Of a stretch of DNA of 64,000 nucleotides, positions 54,505 through 64,000 are shown in pieces (position 1 is the first letter of the stretch; every line of letters starts with the position of its first letter). Position numbers and translations under genes: made by a program. The stretch is taken from the NCBI GenBank assembly GCA_022497155.1, contig MU385725.1:496001-560000 (forward strand), written 5' to 3'. The DNA comes from Whalleya microplaca (Eukaryota; Ascomycota; Sordariomycetes; Xylariales; Xylariaceae). The notes below the pieces were generated by a model, which was not told the DNA's origin, did no database searches, and was given only the letters and a program-made list of their open reading frames with translations.

Positions 54505-56972
54505 AAGAGATTTTGCCTCAGCTGATACCAGCTGGACATGTCAGCTGGCGAGCTTTTGGCTCCCATTCGCATCTTACGGACTGTGGGAGTGGTCCGTGCC
54601 CTCTGCTTATAAGGAATCTGTTACCTACCTAGTTAAGCTGCTAAGTCACACTCCACCATCATTAATAATACATTGGAACTTTTGGCCACCATGATCCTTG
54701 CCCTCAACTCACTCCCAATCCACAACTATAGGACCTACATATATATATCCCACGAATCTCGTTAACAGTTTTATTAACGCGTTTGTTAGTGACGTTACTT
54801 ATATAATTTTATCTGCCTATTAACACAAATTATAGATAAATAGTTATACTTTTTTTTTTATATTTGAAACGTTAGCTATGAGCTGGCAGATCCGATATCA
54901 TCTAGCAGGGACAGCCGGTTGCAGATATTGTTCATCTAATTCATTTCACTATAGACAAAACTTCTTATCACTAGAGTCTAAAGAGAGAGAACCTCCTATA
55001 TACAAGCCACAGCTTGTGGGGCGTTCTCAGCCACCTGAATTATCACAGCCACACATGCCTGTAACCCGTCACTCATTGGTAACATTTATTTAAAGCTACC
55101 TAGGTATTCCGGTTGCTGAAATGCCTGCTCGGCAGCGGTGGCCGCGGCGGCTACTAGGTCAGCTTTTAGTCACGGCCAATGACAGCCGAGCAACGTGCCA
55201 AATAGTGAATGAATTAATGCCTTTATAAATCTCGCCTGCAGGAAGCAGTTCGAGAAGGTTAGGAGGGAGGCGTTGCATTGTGCTGCCCCTGAAAAATCCA
55301 ATCTATATCCGAAAATCAATCGTTGCTAAAAGTGGATAGAAAAGAGAAAAACCCGCGCTTGAGTTCTATTGCAGATTCAAAGGAATTGGAGCTTCTTCAG
55401 TGTTACTGTTAGTTACTGTTTAAAAAGGGTCATAAAGCTATACAAGAATTAGAAATGGTACATTCATTCACTAAGAGAAATGTACTGCGGAGTAGGTATT
55501 TCCACTAATATGCAGATTAGAGTGAAAATAGCCGGAAATAGAGTGACCATAGGCAAACCGCCTAATAGGGACTTGAGTGTATAGTCTTTGAGGATGGAAG
55601 CATGGATGGCAAAGATTGAGCACATGACGATTCACTTCCGGTGTTGTTCTAGTGGCCTCTTTATGTTCAGCTTGGTTCTTAGACCCTTCGTAATCTAAGA
55701 AGGGGAGCTTCTAGAGACTTCGTTCGGACGACGATAATATTTGATGTTCTGCCCGGGTAGATGCGATGGAAAGCCTAGGCTGAACATGCGTACACCCGAA
55801 GCTGAGCCAAGCCTCGACTGCAAACGCCGTAGAAACTTTTCTTTTTTTTTTTCTTTTTCTTTTGCACGACATTAAACATCAAGAGGACGACTTTATATTC
55901 GCGAGACTACTAGAGTTGGGTTTCTTCGCACATTATACCCCTAATGGTGTGTAAAGGTAGAATGCGCGTGAAATATCTCACCGAATAACATCCCAATGCT
56001 GTCTTTGCGTACCAAGCCCCGAGTAGCATTTTTGTAGCATATCCGGTTTGGCTATCTCTTGGCCGTTAGTCAACCCAAGACTCCAGCCAGCAAACAAAAC
56101 AACAAATAGATAAATGAATGCAAAGTGGCTTTCCCAATGCCACTCTAAGGCTTGTCTTGCGATCTCCTGTTTTCTGCTAACGTGTTTCAACGGACGAATC
56201 ACATTCGAGATGTTAATTTTGCTGCCATGATAGTACCTGCGGCTTCTGGTGGATGCAACGGAAGCCTTGCGGTATCTTCTGCAAGCTTCCCGTTTACCCT
56301 GCTCAAACAGAAATCGGCCACTTAGTACCAGGGGCTATTTCTACGCCGTTTGTAGGTACCAGCCTGAGCAACCTCCGGGAATTCCTTCGTGGCGCAAAGC
56401 CGTGTCCGTCACGAACAAAGCAGTATTATAGCACAAGCCACTCGATCAAGAAGTGGCTGTTGGTGGACCTCATTGCCGAGCAAACACATGGTTGCGATAA
56501 TGTGAGGCATTTCAGAGTGTGGATGTTGTATTCCAAGTGTGATGTGAATCGATAAAGGTCACGTGAAGTCAAAGGATTATGAAAAACTCTGGAATGGCTA
56601 GGTACCTATGTAGCTACCAAGCCACATGTAGATGTGGCTGTGCTACTAAATGTATTATTAAACCATAAAAATGTTGTCATTAACAATTTCAGAAATGGTA
56701 TATGACCTACATTTTTAGGTTCTGAACAATAACATACAATCACCATACATATATATTATATTTCGCCATTTATAATCAAGAACAAAATGTTCAGAATTAC
56801 CTCGCTCTGGTGCAGGTAACTCTCAATGAATTATTGAGGCTGCTTTGTCCGTCTTCTCCCCACTAATGATCTTATTTTTGCTTCTCGCTCCAGTCTGAGC
56901 CCCTGTTAGCTCTGGCACTGAGCTTGAGCAGTGAGCCATTCTCTCGCAGGGCGCGATAGCAGTCGGCAAAAG
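54505..56972. other. gene-poor stretch upstream of the fused nuclease
   Basis: Carries a family 2 repeat at about 54925-55045. A minus-strand ORF at 55978-56202 with one hydrophobic segment and plus-strand ORFs at 56249-56555 have no recognisable domain. Confidence 0.4.
54925..55045 (+). repeat. dispersed repeat family 2, copy II
   Basis: Contains TTATCACTAGAGTCTAAAG, then AAGCCACAGCTTGTGGGGCG and CAGCCACCTGAATTA, in the same order and orientation as 23431-23548 and 60803-60905. Diverged; ends not clear. Confidence 0.55.
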
Positions 56973-59900
56973 ATGGGAGCTCAACACCGCTGGCTGCTGG
57001 CGAGCGACCTTCATTTCAGGCTTCACGACCTCGATCGCGTTATTCGCACGGCAGACTGGGTTGCCTCAATCCCACACCAATATAATATCTCCCGTGCCAT
57101 TATCTGCGGTGATCTTTTCACGGCACGCACTTCACAGCCGACGAATGTACTTTCAACATGCTACCGCTTCTTAGGCAAGCTAGCCAGCGCCGTACCACAT
57201 ATAGATATCATTTTGGGCAATCATGACTTAGCGTATCGTCATGACTACACCACTTCGGCTTTGGAAGCGCTGGCTATCACTCGGTTAGCCCCATTTGTTA
57301 CGCTCCACACGGAGATCGCATGCCACAAGTGGGATGGGAGGCGTGTACTTGTGATGCCGTTCCGGGAGGACCAAGGTGAAATTATCAGATCGATACGCGA
57401 CTTAGATCCAAAGATTGCGGCAGAGACGGTGGGATTTGGTCATCTGGCAATAAACCGGGCCATAACGCAGAAGTATGCCATCAACTCCGAGACGGGAAAG
57501 CCCGGGTTGCCTACAAGATACCCAGGCCTCACCAGTGCGGGTGAATTTGCACCGCTGGCAAGAACATTTACCGGGCACTTTCACAGTTATCAAACAATCT
57601 TCCAAGCTTCGAATAAAGAACCTCAAGATCCTCAAGGAAGCGTAACGTACATTGGGGCACCATTACAGCTTACCTGGGCAGATCTGTTCGATACTAGGAA
57701 GGGGGTCATCTTACTTGACCCGCAAACCCTAGAGGTTGAGCTTGTTGATAATCCACATGCCGTGGGCTACACGTCGGTCGAAGCACAAGACGTGCTAGCG
57801 GACCGGGTGGACGTCGAACAAGTTCAGGATAAGCATGTCATGGTCACGGGGAAGTTATCAATGTATAAATACATCTCTGCCAGGGATCGTCTTGTCCAAC
57901 TAGGAGCGCGTAGTGTGAGGGACTGGAAATATGTTGCATCGCAATGGCACTTCGGCCAAAGGGGTCTCGGCAAGACTGCGCTCCCTGCTGATATTCAAAA
58001 TCGACCAGATCAAGAAAAGGGGGAAGTCTCAGATGAGACAAGAAAGACCCGGGCTGACCTCGATGGGCCCCTAACTGCTGTTTCAAAAGAATTGACGACT
58101 GGTCAGATGGAGCGTGAGCCACTTGACCTGGCTGGACTTGTCCAGGAATATGTGTCCTCTTTAGACCTTGAATCTACTCTTGAGGATAGGCGCGATATTC
58201 TATCTCTCGTGGGAAAGAGACTCTTTAGTATCCGCGGCTGCATCGGCGACAAGGCCGGGTGCAACGTGAAATACAGAGATCTGCTCGACACGTCACCTCA
58301 ATCTTCTCTTTTTATCCCCGCAAACGATGCTCTACGGGCATCCACGGCGGAAACCATCTTTGCTGCGGACCCCATTTCGATCGAAATTACGAACTTTCTT
58401 GGTGTCCAGGGTACTCTGAGTCTAGATTTCAAGGTTCACTTCCAGCCCGGTATAAACTTGATAGTGGGACACAATGGGGCAGGGAAGAGTACACTTATTG
58501 AGGCAATCGTATGGTGTCAATTTGGACAGTGTATTCGAGAGGGACTTGGGGTAAACGACGTCGTTAATGATGTTTCTGGCAAAGACTGCAACGTCCGTCT
58601 AACATTTGCAAACGGATACACCATTTCGAGATACCGGAAGCACAACGAGTTTCGCAACCGTGTGATTGTGGAGAAAAACGGCGCAATACAGTCACAATTT
58701 GAAGGACATGATGCTAGAAGTACCCAGGCATCAATTAATGGTCTGCTAGGTGTAGACTTTGACACATTTATCAGAATGATCTTACTCGGGAACGAGAGTG
58801 CTCCAAGCTTCTTGAGTTCTACATCATTGCAGAAGAGGCAGTTAATCGAGTTAGTTTTAGGCCTAGAGGTCTTAGATGGATGCGCAGAGACTTGCAACTC
58901 GATGCTGGGTCAAGTGGAGGAGGAACTGGGAGGTATGCAGTCGCGACTTGAAGGAGTCACGCACACAGTGGAGCATCTAAACAGTCGAGTCAAGCAGTTA
59001 GACCAGACGTTGAGGCGCCTACGACATGAAGCAGAATCTCTTGCTAATGAGATGGAAGACAAGAAAAAGAAATACCCCGTGATTCTGAGCGAGAAAGAGT
59101 TTCACAGAAATAAGCTCCAAGAGGATCTCAAAGCTGAGCAGCTTTTGCCAGATTTGAAGCCCGAGCTTCTGGGCCTTCAAGGTAATATTTCTCATGTGCA
59201 AAATGAGGTGGACAGACTTGGCGTGTTGGCCAGGCTAGCTCAAGCCCGCTCATTTATAGACCGTGAGCGAGTCATCATTGAGCAAGAGATATTGGCTACC
59301 AAGGCACAGCTTCATCGTCTTGAGGAGGATCTCCAGCATCTTTTTGAAGAGAACAGCGCACTGGAAATCCCATCTTCAATTATCGAAGAAGACGAAGACA
59401 GCACAGAGAGTACTAGTCGGACGCAAGGCATCCTACTATACATCACACTTGCCTTTCGGAAAATTTGGACTATGATTCTTAACGTCGTTAGCCCGGAAGC
59501 AATAGCGAGAGCCAGAAGTCTGGAAGAGAGCGCCCTTAGGGCCATGGAAACTAAACGACGGTGGAATGAGCACATGAGGGCTGTCGTCACTCTCGCTAAT
59601 AGAGTTACTCACACACAAGGCAGAGTAGCGAGTCTGATAGACAGTCTAGCAAGCCTTCCCCGCAATGTTGCCCACCAGACTCGCATTAGCGAGAGTGATG
59701 TTCACCTTTCTTTACGGACATTAACAGTACAGGAAGCATTGAAAGTTCCTAGCCGGGTTACTGTAGCCCTCGATGAGCTAAGGACTCTGACTAACCGACA
59801 TGCTCATCTGCAACTTGAATATGAGAGGCGGGAGCAGAAACGGCTTCATAAACAACGAGATGTCGATGAACAAGATAAAGAAATCGAGATGGTAAGAAAG

Positions 59901-60701
59901 GAGTGGGAAGGTTCCTTGGGCCGGCATCGTCGTTTACTTGCTAGCAAAGAGCAGGAAATTACCATTTACAAAGGGCTCCTCAAATCGGAAGCCGAATCTC
60001 TCATCAAACTTAGTCACCAGATTGTCGATCTTGAAAAAGAAGTTGCAGGCATAAACTCTCATCGTGAAATATTTGCCTTCTGGCAGTCTGCTCTCACACG
60101 CCGTCAGGTAGCAGCACCGAGAGTTACGTTCCGCCGGCATGTCATCGGGCGTCATCTGGGGGAGCTGAACAAACTACTTGTACAGATCCTGATGGTCATG
60201 TACCGAGATGAACATTATGCGCGGAGCATGAGAACAAGCACTCTTAAGGCTCTATTTGAGGAAGATGGCGATGTCGACGACGACCATGACGACGATAAAG
60301 GAAATACTGCAGTGCTCGAACCTTCCCTGTCGATTGCCTCTACCCTTGGCTATTCTAAGAGAAGCGGCGGCGAGCGTAAACGCGTGGATCTTGCGCTCTT
60401 CTTCGCGCTATTCATGATGAGCGAGGCCAGAAGTGCGCACAGAGCTAGGTACATGCTCGTCGACGAGGTCTTCGACGGCCTGGATACGGTTGGTCAAGCT
60501 GCTGTTCTAAAGATATGCCACTGGATGACAGAGCACTTGGCATATGTATTCGTAATCACCCACAGCCAAAGCTTGATCACTCTTGCTGAGAATGAAAACG
60601 GTGGCGATGGTGGCGTTGGTACGAGTATCATCACCGCGAAAGCGGGTGATAAAGGCACCGAGTTCGAGGTCAATGGGGTTCGCATCAGTAGTTCCTCTTA
60701 A
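56973..60701 (+). CDS. fused SbcD/Mre11 nuclease - SbcC/Rad50 ATPase, single polypeptide
   Basis: An intronless gene of 1242 residues. Residues 1-330 are an Mre11/SbcD-type phosphoesterase with every metal motif: SDLHF (11), GDLF (46), LGNHDL (81), GFGHLAI (154) and TGHFHSY (200). A linker containing a helical pair (LAGLVQEYVSSLDLES, likely the ATPase-binding helices) leads to a Rad50/SbcC SMC ATPase: ITNFLGVQGTLSLDF, Walker A VGHNGAGKSTLIEAI (about 498), ILLGNESAPSFLSSTS, coiled coil about 630-795 and 845-1045, then signature KRSGGERKRVDLAL (1129), Walker B YMLVDEVFDGLD (1160) and VITHSQSL. No CxxC zinc hook exists; the apex has an acidic stretch and hydrophobic ILLYITLAFRKIWTMILNVV. MR complexes process DNA ends and hairpins; the activity here is inferred. 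Start is the ATG at 56973, as the longer frame opens with GTG. Confidence 0.93.
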   Translation: MGAQHRWLLASDLHFRLHDLDRVIRTADWVASIPHQYNISRAIICGDLFTARTSQPTNVLSTCYRFLGKLASAVPHIDIILGNHDLAYRHDYTTSALEALAITRLAPFVTLHTEIACHKWDGRRVLVMPFREDQGEIIRSIRDLDPKIAAETVGFGHLAINRAITQKYAINSETGKPGLPTRYPGLTSAGEFAPLARTFTGHFHSYQTIFQASNKEPQDPQGSVTYIGAPLQLTWADLFDTRKGVILLDPQTLEVELVDNPHAVGYTSVEAQDVLADRVDVEQVQDKHVMVTGKLSMYKYISARDRLVQLGARSVRDWKYVASQWHFGQRGLGKTALPADIQNRPDQEKGEVSDETRKTRADLDGPLTAVSKELTTGQMEREPLDLAGLVQEYVSSLDLESTLEDRRDILSLVGKRLFSIRGCIGDKAGCNVKYRDLLDTSPQSSLFIPANDALRASTAETIFAADPISIEITNFLGVQGTLSLDFKVHFQPGINLIVGHNGAGKSTLIEAIVWCQFGQCIREGLGVNDVVNDVSGKDCNVRLTFANGYTISRYRKHNEFRNRVIVEKNGAIQSQFEGHDARSTQASINGLLGVDFDTFIRMILLGNESAPSFLSSTSLQKRQLIELVLGLEVLDGCAETCNSMLGQVEEELGGMQSRLEGVTHTVEHLNSRVKQLDQTLRRLRHEAESLANEMEDKKKKYPVILSEKEFHRNKLQEDLKAEQLLPDLKPELLGLQGNISHVQNEVDRLGVLARLAQARSFIDRERVIIEQEILATKAQLHRLEEDLQHLFEENSALEIPSSIIEEDEDSTESTSRTQGILLYITLAFRKIWTMILNVVSPEAIARARSLEESALRAMETKRRWNEHMRAVVTLANRVTHTQGRVASLIDSLASLPRNVAHQTRISESDVHLSLRTLTVQEALKVPSRVTVALDELRTLTNRHAHLQLEYERREQKRLHKQRDVDEQDKEIEMVRKEWEGSLGRHRRLLASKEQEITIYKGLLKSEAESLIKLSHQIVDLEKEVAGINSHREIFAFWQSALTRRQVAAPRVTFRRHVIGRHLGELNKLLVQILMVMYRDEHYARSMRTSTLKALFEEDGDVDDDHDDDKGNTAVLEPSLSIASTLGYSKRSGGERKRVDLALFFALFMMSEARSAHRARYMLVDEVFDGLDTVGQAAVLKICHWMTEHLAYVFVITHSQSLITLAENENGGDGGVGTSIITAKAGDKGTEFEVNGVRISSSS

Positions 60702-62379
60702 GAGAGAATAGCTCGGAGCCCTCATATTTGGGTAACGTGATCCTTGTTGCAACTATAAATCAGTGATGGATTTTGTTGGACTTGACGCAGGTTACGAGTA
60801 TCATAGTAGTTGTTATTAGGGAAGCATCATCATTAGAGCTCTCGAGGGCAGAGCCCCCTACTATATAGAACCACAGATTGTGGGGTGTTCCAGCAACCTG
60901 ATTACCGGGCTTAGAAATGTAAGATCCTTAAATCCCCTCTTCGGAATGTTATTTATATTGCATTATAAACCCAAATCTTAAGAGACATCATACTGCCAAC
61001 CCATTCTATCAAGCCACTAGTGTACATAACTACAGGATTTAGCACCTCCTTGATAGGTAAGATGTGAAATATCGAGTATGTTCCTCTTCGTCATTGTCTG
61101 CGTATGTAAAGCGATGGTCAGAGGGGGGAAACCCCTCAAATCCCCTGAACACAAACCATTATACACCAAAACTTGCCAACACGGCAACTGACAGGCACAC
61201 ATTACATCTGGTTGCTTCATAAAACATACAGATCTATTGTTCCGTCATATTTCTAGGCGAGCAACCGAATTAGTAAACATCCAAAGTTAAGATGGGCTCA
61301 TGTTCAACGGTTTCTCGTCGGACACGGCTGATAGATATTCCCAGAAGGCTACAAAAGAGAACTGGTCAATCAGCCAGCCCAGCGTAGTAGAAGATATCTG
61401 TGGTCTTCATCACATGACTTCATAGGCTTGATATGACAATAATAATATTATGAATTGTTATGATTTACCCGTGCGGTTGTTCTCCGCATCATATAATCAC
61501 AACATTCAGCCCATTTCCGCATTTCGCCTCATCGGCCGCAATGACATAAATGTGGCAGTGCATTTGTACAAGCAGTGTATGTGATATTGTTGTTATTGCC
61601 CTTTAGGGCTTACCTAGTAGTTGAGATCACCATAATCTTTTATTGTGTTATGTACCCAACAGCTTGGATTCTGAGGCCCTCCTAAAAGTTTAACTCGGTT
61701 CTATCAGAGCCATAGGTACGATTCCAGTGGAGAAGCAACGCTTCCAGCCGATGAGTTGTCACTTTCACCCCCCTCCTAGTTCGTTCACTATTAATTACCC
61801 ACTTACGAACTTCGGATAGTTCTGCGTGGAAGCGGTCAAATAATATTGTTGCTGCGCCACCTGAACAAGCCCGCTCCGATAACAAGTCTAAAAATACAAA
61901 TGTCAGGATCTACAGCGGCCGCCGAATCGGATATAATCGGAGAGACATAATTATAGAACGAGATAGAGTTGTTACAATGCCTTGTTTAGCGCATTAGGTA
62001 TCAATTATCATTGTCCCTGTACTACGGATTTAGAACCAATCACCATATACTCGCGTTATAACATCAATTAGATGTCCAGGTGTTACTCATAACACCAGTC
62101 GACGCTTTCGCATATGTCGGTGTCCATGCTTGCGAACTTCCATGTGAACCAAATCCATGAAACAATGCTCACCTGACTCTTCATGAGTACTAAAATGGGC
62201 CATACCTAGGTCACTAGTAGAGGAACACAGACTTTATTAAGTCGGAATATTTATAGCAGGATTAAATGAAATATAGTAAATAAAGTGATGAAACATAACA
62301 ATGCAGTGATATGCCATAATGCAATTCCTCACCGGGCCCCCAAGATGTAGGTCTCAGGTTGAACCAATTACTATCATAC
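60702..62379. other. intergenic, 1.7 kb
   Basis: Holds family 2 repeat copy III. A minus-strand ORF at 61682-61885 (DRFHAELSEVRKWVINSERT) has gene-like composition but no family I can name and no linked exon. The rest is AT-rich. Confidence 0.4.
60803..60905 (+). repeat. dispersed repeat family 2, copy III
   Basis: TAGTAGTTGTTATTAGGGAAG, GAGGGCAGAGCCCCCTA and ACCACAGATTGTGGGGTGTT followed by CAACCTGATTACC match copies I and II block by block. It starts about 100 bp after the stop codon of the fused nuclease gene. Confidence 0.55.
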
Positions 62380-63402
62380 CTAAACCTTTGAGACAATCTT
62401 TCCAAACGGACTTCCCCGTTCATAAACTGCCATCATACCGTTCGCGCCCATCTGGAGAGTGCCTGGCCAATATGAGCCTTGCGCGGAAAGCTGCATTGTC
62501 TTGGTGGTCCAAGTGGCATCTCCATTGCGAAGCTCAGACGAGAAGATCATTTTGACAGATGCTTTATTCGGCCAATTTTTCTGGCCAACAGGTATGTCCT
62601 CGTCTGTCATGAAAACCACTGCAAGGTTTCCGTCGAGGCCAATAATCTGGGGTGATCCGGCGTTGCTTTGAGGTGGCACATAGATTTGCTTCCTTTGCCC
62701 CCAACTGCTGCCATCGTCGTACGACACCACTGTCCCGAGATAGAAGAACTCGTTATCCTGCTCTTTCACTTCAAACACCATGACTAGCGCATCCTGTCCA
62801 GTTGCAGCATCCTTGACTGATACAATGCCCTGCATGCCATCCCGAAATTCTTGGTTGTCGGCGTGAAGCTTCAGATTCACTGGTTGGGTCCAGCTCTGAC
62901 CTTCATTATCCGACAATGCGCGAAATGTCTCTTGATTGAATTCACCCAGCTCCTCTGAGAATGTGGCTTGTATTGCCCCATCCGTTCCTATGCGCAGAAA
63001 AGGTTCCCACAGTCCATTGTAGCCCCCCTTGGCCGGATCGGCGGCCTGCTCCGCCACCGATCCCGCAAATTCCCAATTACGACCACCGTCTGTACTACGG
63101 CAGACGCTGATACGGAAATAGGTTCTGATTTGATTTTCATCCCAGTCATGATTGCGGAAAGCGGCTAGAACGTCTCCAGACGGTAGCTGGAGTAGATATC
63201 CGTTGTCTATGTCCCCGGCGCCTTGGGTGACCACTCCGATTTGAGCGAATGTTGCGCCGTCGTCATCGCTTCGTGAAACTACCAGGCTTCGTTCTCCACT
63301 GTTGTTGACTGTGGCTATAGACAGAATGCCACCGTCGGAGAGATGGGCCACCCGAGGGTAGGTTCCTGCAGCGGCTACTCTGTTCTCGGTAGAACTTAAC
63401 AT
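62380..63402 (-). CDS. BNR/Asp-box sialidase-fold protein
   Basis: A single exon of 340 residues from ATG at 63402. Repeated Asp-box motifs mark a six-bladed beta-propeller: VSRSDDDGATF, CRSTDGGRNWEF, ALSDNEGQSW and VSYDDGSSWGQ. VLAAFRNHDWDENQIRTYFR and GYNGLWEPFLRIG sit where GH33/GH93-type enzymes have substrate-binding Arg and acidic residues. No signal peptide is visible at this start, and the upstream 60 nt holds no alternative in-frame ATG, so it is either cytosolic or lacks an unrecognised first exon. Family members are sialidases, exo-arabinanases or lectin-like; the substrate cannot be told. It converges with the fused nuclease gene. Confidence 0.85.
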   Translation of the reverse strand: MLSSTENRVAAAGTYPRVAHLSDGGILSIATVNNSGERSLVVSRSDDDGATFAQIGVVTQGAGDIDNGYLLQLPSGDVLAAFRNHDWDENQIRTYFRISVCRSTDGGRNWEFAGSVAEQAADPAKGGYNGLWEPFLRIGTDGAIQATFSEELGEFNQETFRALSDNEGQSWTQPVNLKLHADNQEFRDGMQGIVSVKDAATGQDALVMVFEVKEQDNEFFYLGTVVSYDDGSSWGQRKQIYVPPQSNAGSPQIIGLDGNLAVVFMTDEDIPVGQKNWPNKASVKMIFSSELRNGDATWTTKTMQLSAQGSYWPGTLQMGANGMMAVYERGSPFGKIVSKV

Positions 63403-64000
63403 AAAAGTCTCACCAATCTCCGGAAATCCTATTGATTCATCGCGTGGGATGGGAGAGTTGAGCTTATCTTCGGTCAGCTAGCTTCCTCTCAGCGAAGCAG
63501 GCGGTGAATTTACGTCTTTTTAAGGACGCCGGGATATACCTACGTTTCTAAAACCAAGTGGGCTGGCGGAAGTGATAGGTATTATAACCAGGAAATTGAT
63601 CAGAGAATTTAATAGCATTTTGACGAGTTAAAGGTATTCTGCCCCTTGGTGAGAATATGTTTGACTTAATACACTGAGCTGATTTCATATTCTGATATGA
63701 AACCAGCAGCCGTCTATAACTCTACCAAGGATATTGGTCATCTTATATACTTATATGATGGAATGTCATAACATAACTGCATGGTTTGCCATATATCCCT
63801 TGTCCAACAATACTACCCGAGAATTCGAACCCGGTACCAACTGTCGGAATACGGAAAGACTTCAGAGGATTCCACTTCAATGCCACGACTCGCCATGGCT
63901 GACGCTCAGAGCACTGCCGAGAAATCATGGCTTCCTAGTTTCGCTTCATGATATAACTCAAATATCAGAGCTGTGCTCATTGGTTCCGGAACCAAGTCAG
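63403..64000. other. window end, no gene called
   Basis: A minus-strand ORF at 63743-63928 contains VGTGFEFSGSIVGQG, reminiscent of a nucleotide-binding or oxidoreductase start, but it is too short to name and may be an exon of a gene running past the window. Confidence 0.3.

Noticed and set aside
56931..56972. Longer N-terminus for the fused nuclease
   Set aside because: The extension begins with GTG; a eukaryotic start at the ATG of 56973 places SDLHF at the expected distance.

Overview
The window is a nuclear segment of a filamentous ascomycete, most likely a Sordariomycete. Evidence: short (50-110 nt) spliceosomal introns with CTAAC/CTGAC-type branch points, GC-rich coding regions separated by AT-richer intergenic DNA, fungus-specific families (GT15, WSC, DUF6590, DUF2985, CTR, YTP1-like, S28) and many small transposon relics. 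There is no rRNA, convincing tRNA or CRISPR array.

Layout. 1-6800 is a gene graveyard: a TIR element, a broken DUF6590 gene, two NLR (NACHT and NB-ARC/TPR) fragments, a solo LTR and a 20-bp minisatellite. 6800-12010 carries two Golgi-type glycosyltransferases (GT32, GT15) and a small basic protein. 12470-16640 holds a hAT-like MITE and a conserved fungal gene split by a solo LTR. 16980-21300 has a truncated dual-specificity phosphatase, then a divergent ferric/cupric reductase and CTR copper transporter pair, a plausible reductive copper-uptake unit. 22480-34180 contains a small Cys-rich secreted protein candidate, a methyltransferase, a decayed alpha/beta-hydrolase, a Mutator-like MITE, an FMN-dependent 2-hydroxy-acid oxidase (with a probable GC-AG intron), a secreted PEBP-like protein (with a 10-nt microexon), an SDR, a third solo LTR and a broken AA11-like LPMO. 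35370-49810 holds a YTP1-like membrane protein, a two-WSC secreted protein, a LURP-one-related protein, an S28 serine carboxypeptidase and a DUF2985 membrane protein. 50670-64000 has two hAT-like MITEs, a dynamin/Mx-like GTPase, a very unusual fused nuclease-ATPase and a BNR/sialidase-fold protein.

Most striking gene: 56973-60701 encodes a single intronless 1242-residue polypeptide that joins a complete SbcD/Mre11-type phosphoesterase (all five metal motifs visible) to a complete SbcC/Rad50-type SMC ATPase (Walker A, signature, Walker B, H-loop). It has no CxxC zinc hook; the apex of its coiled coil instead carries a hydrophobic segment. Its post-Walker-A motif reads more like phage or viral gp46-type proteins than bacterial SbcC. 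It is additional to any housekeeping Mre11 and Rad50, and is the best candidate in the window for an undescribed system.

Mobile DNA. Three copies of one short LTR (3404-3691, 13937-14210, 33330-33570) each have a perfect 5-bp target duplication. One has disrupted a gene. A 459-bp element at 25856-26314 has 44-bp terminal inverted repeats and a perfect 9-bp duplication. Several pseudogenes carry single nonsense codons in otherwise readable frames. Exon-intron structures given here were read by eye from splice signals and frame continuity, not from transcripts.
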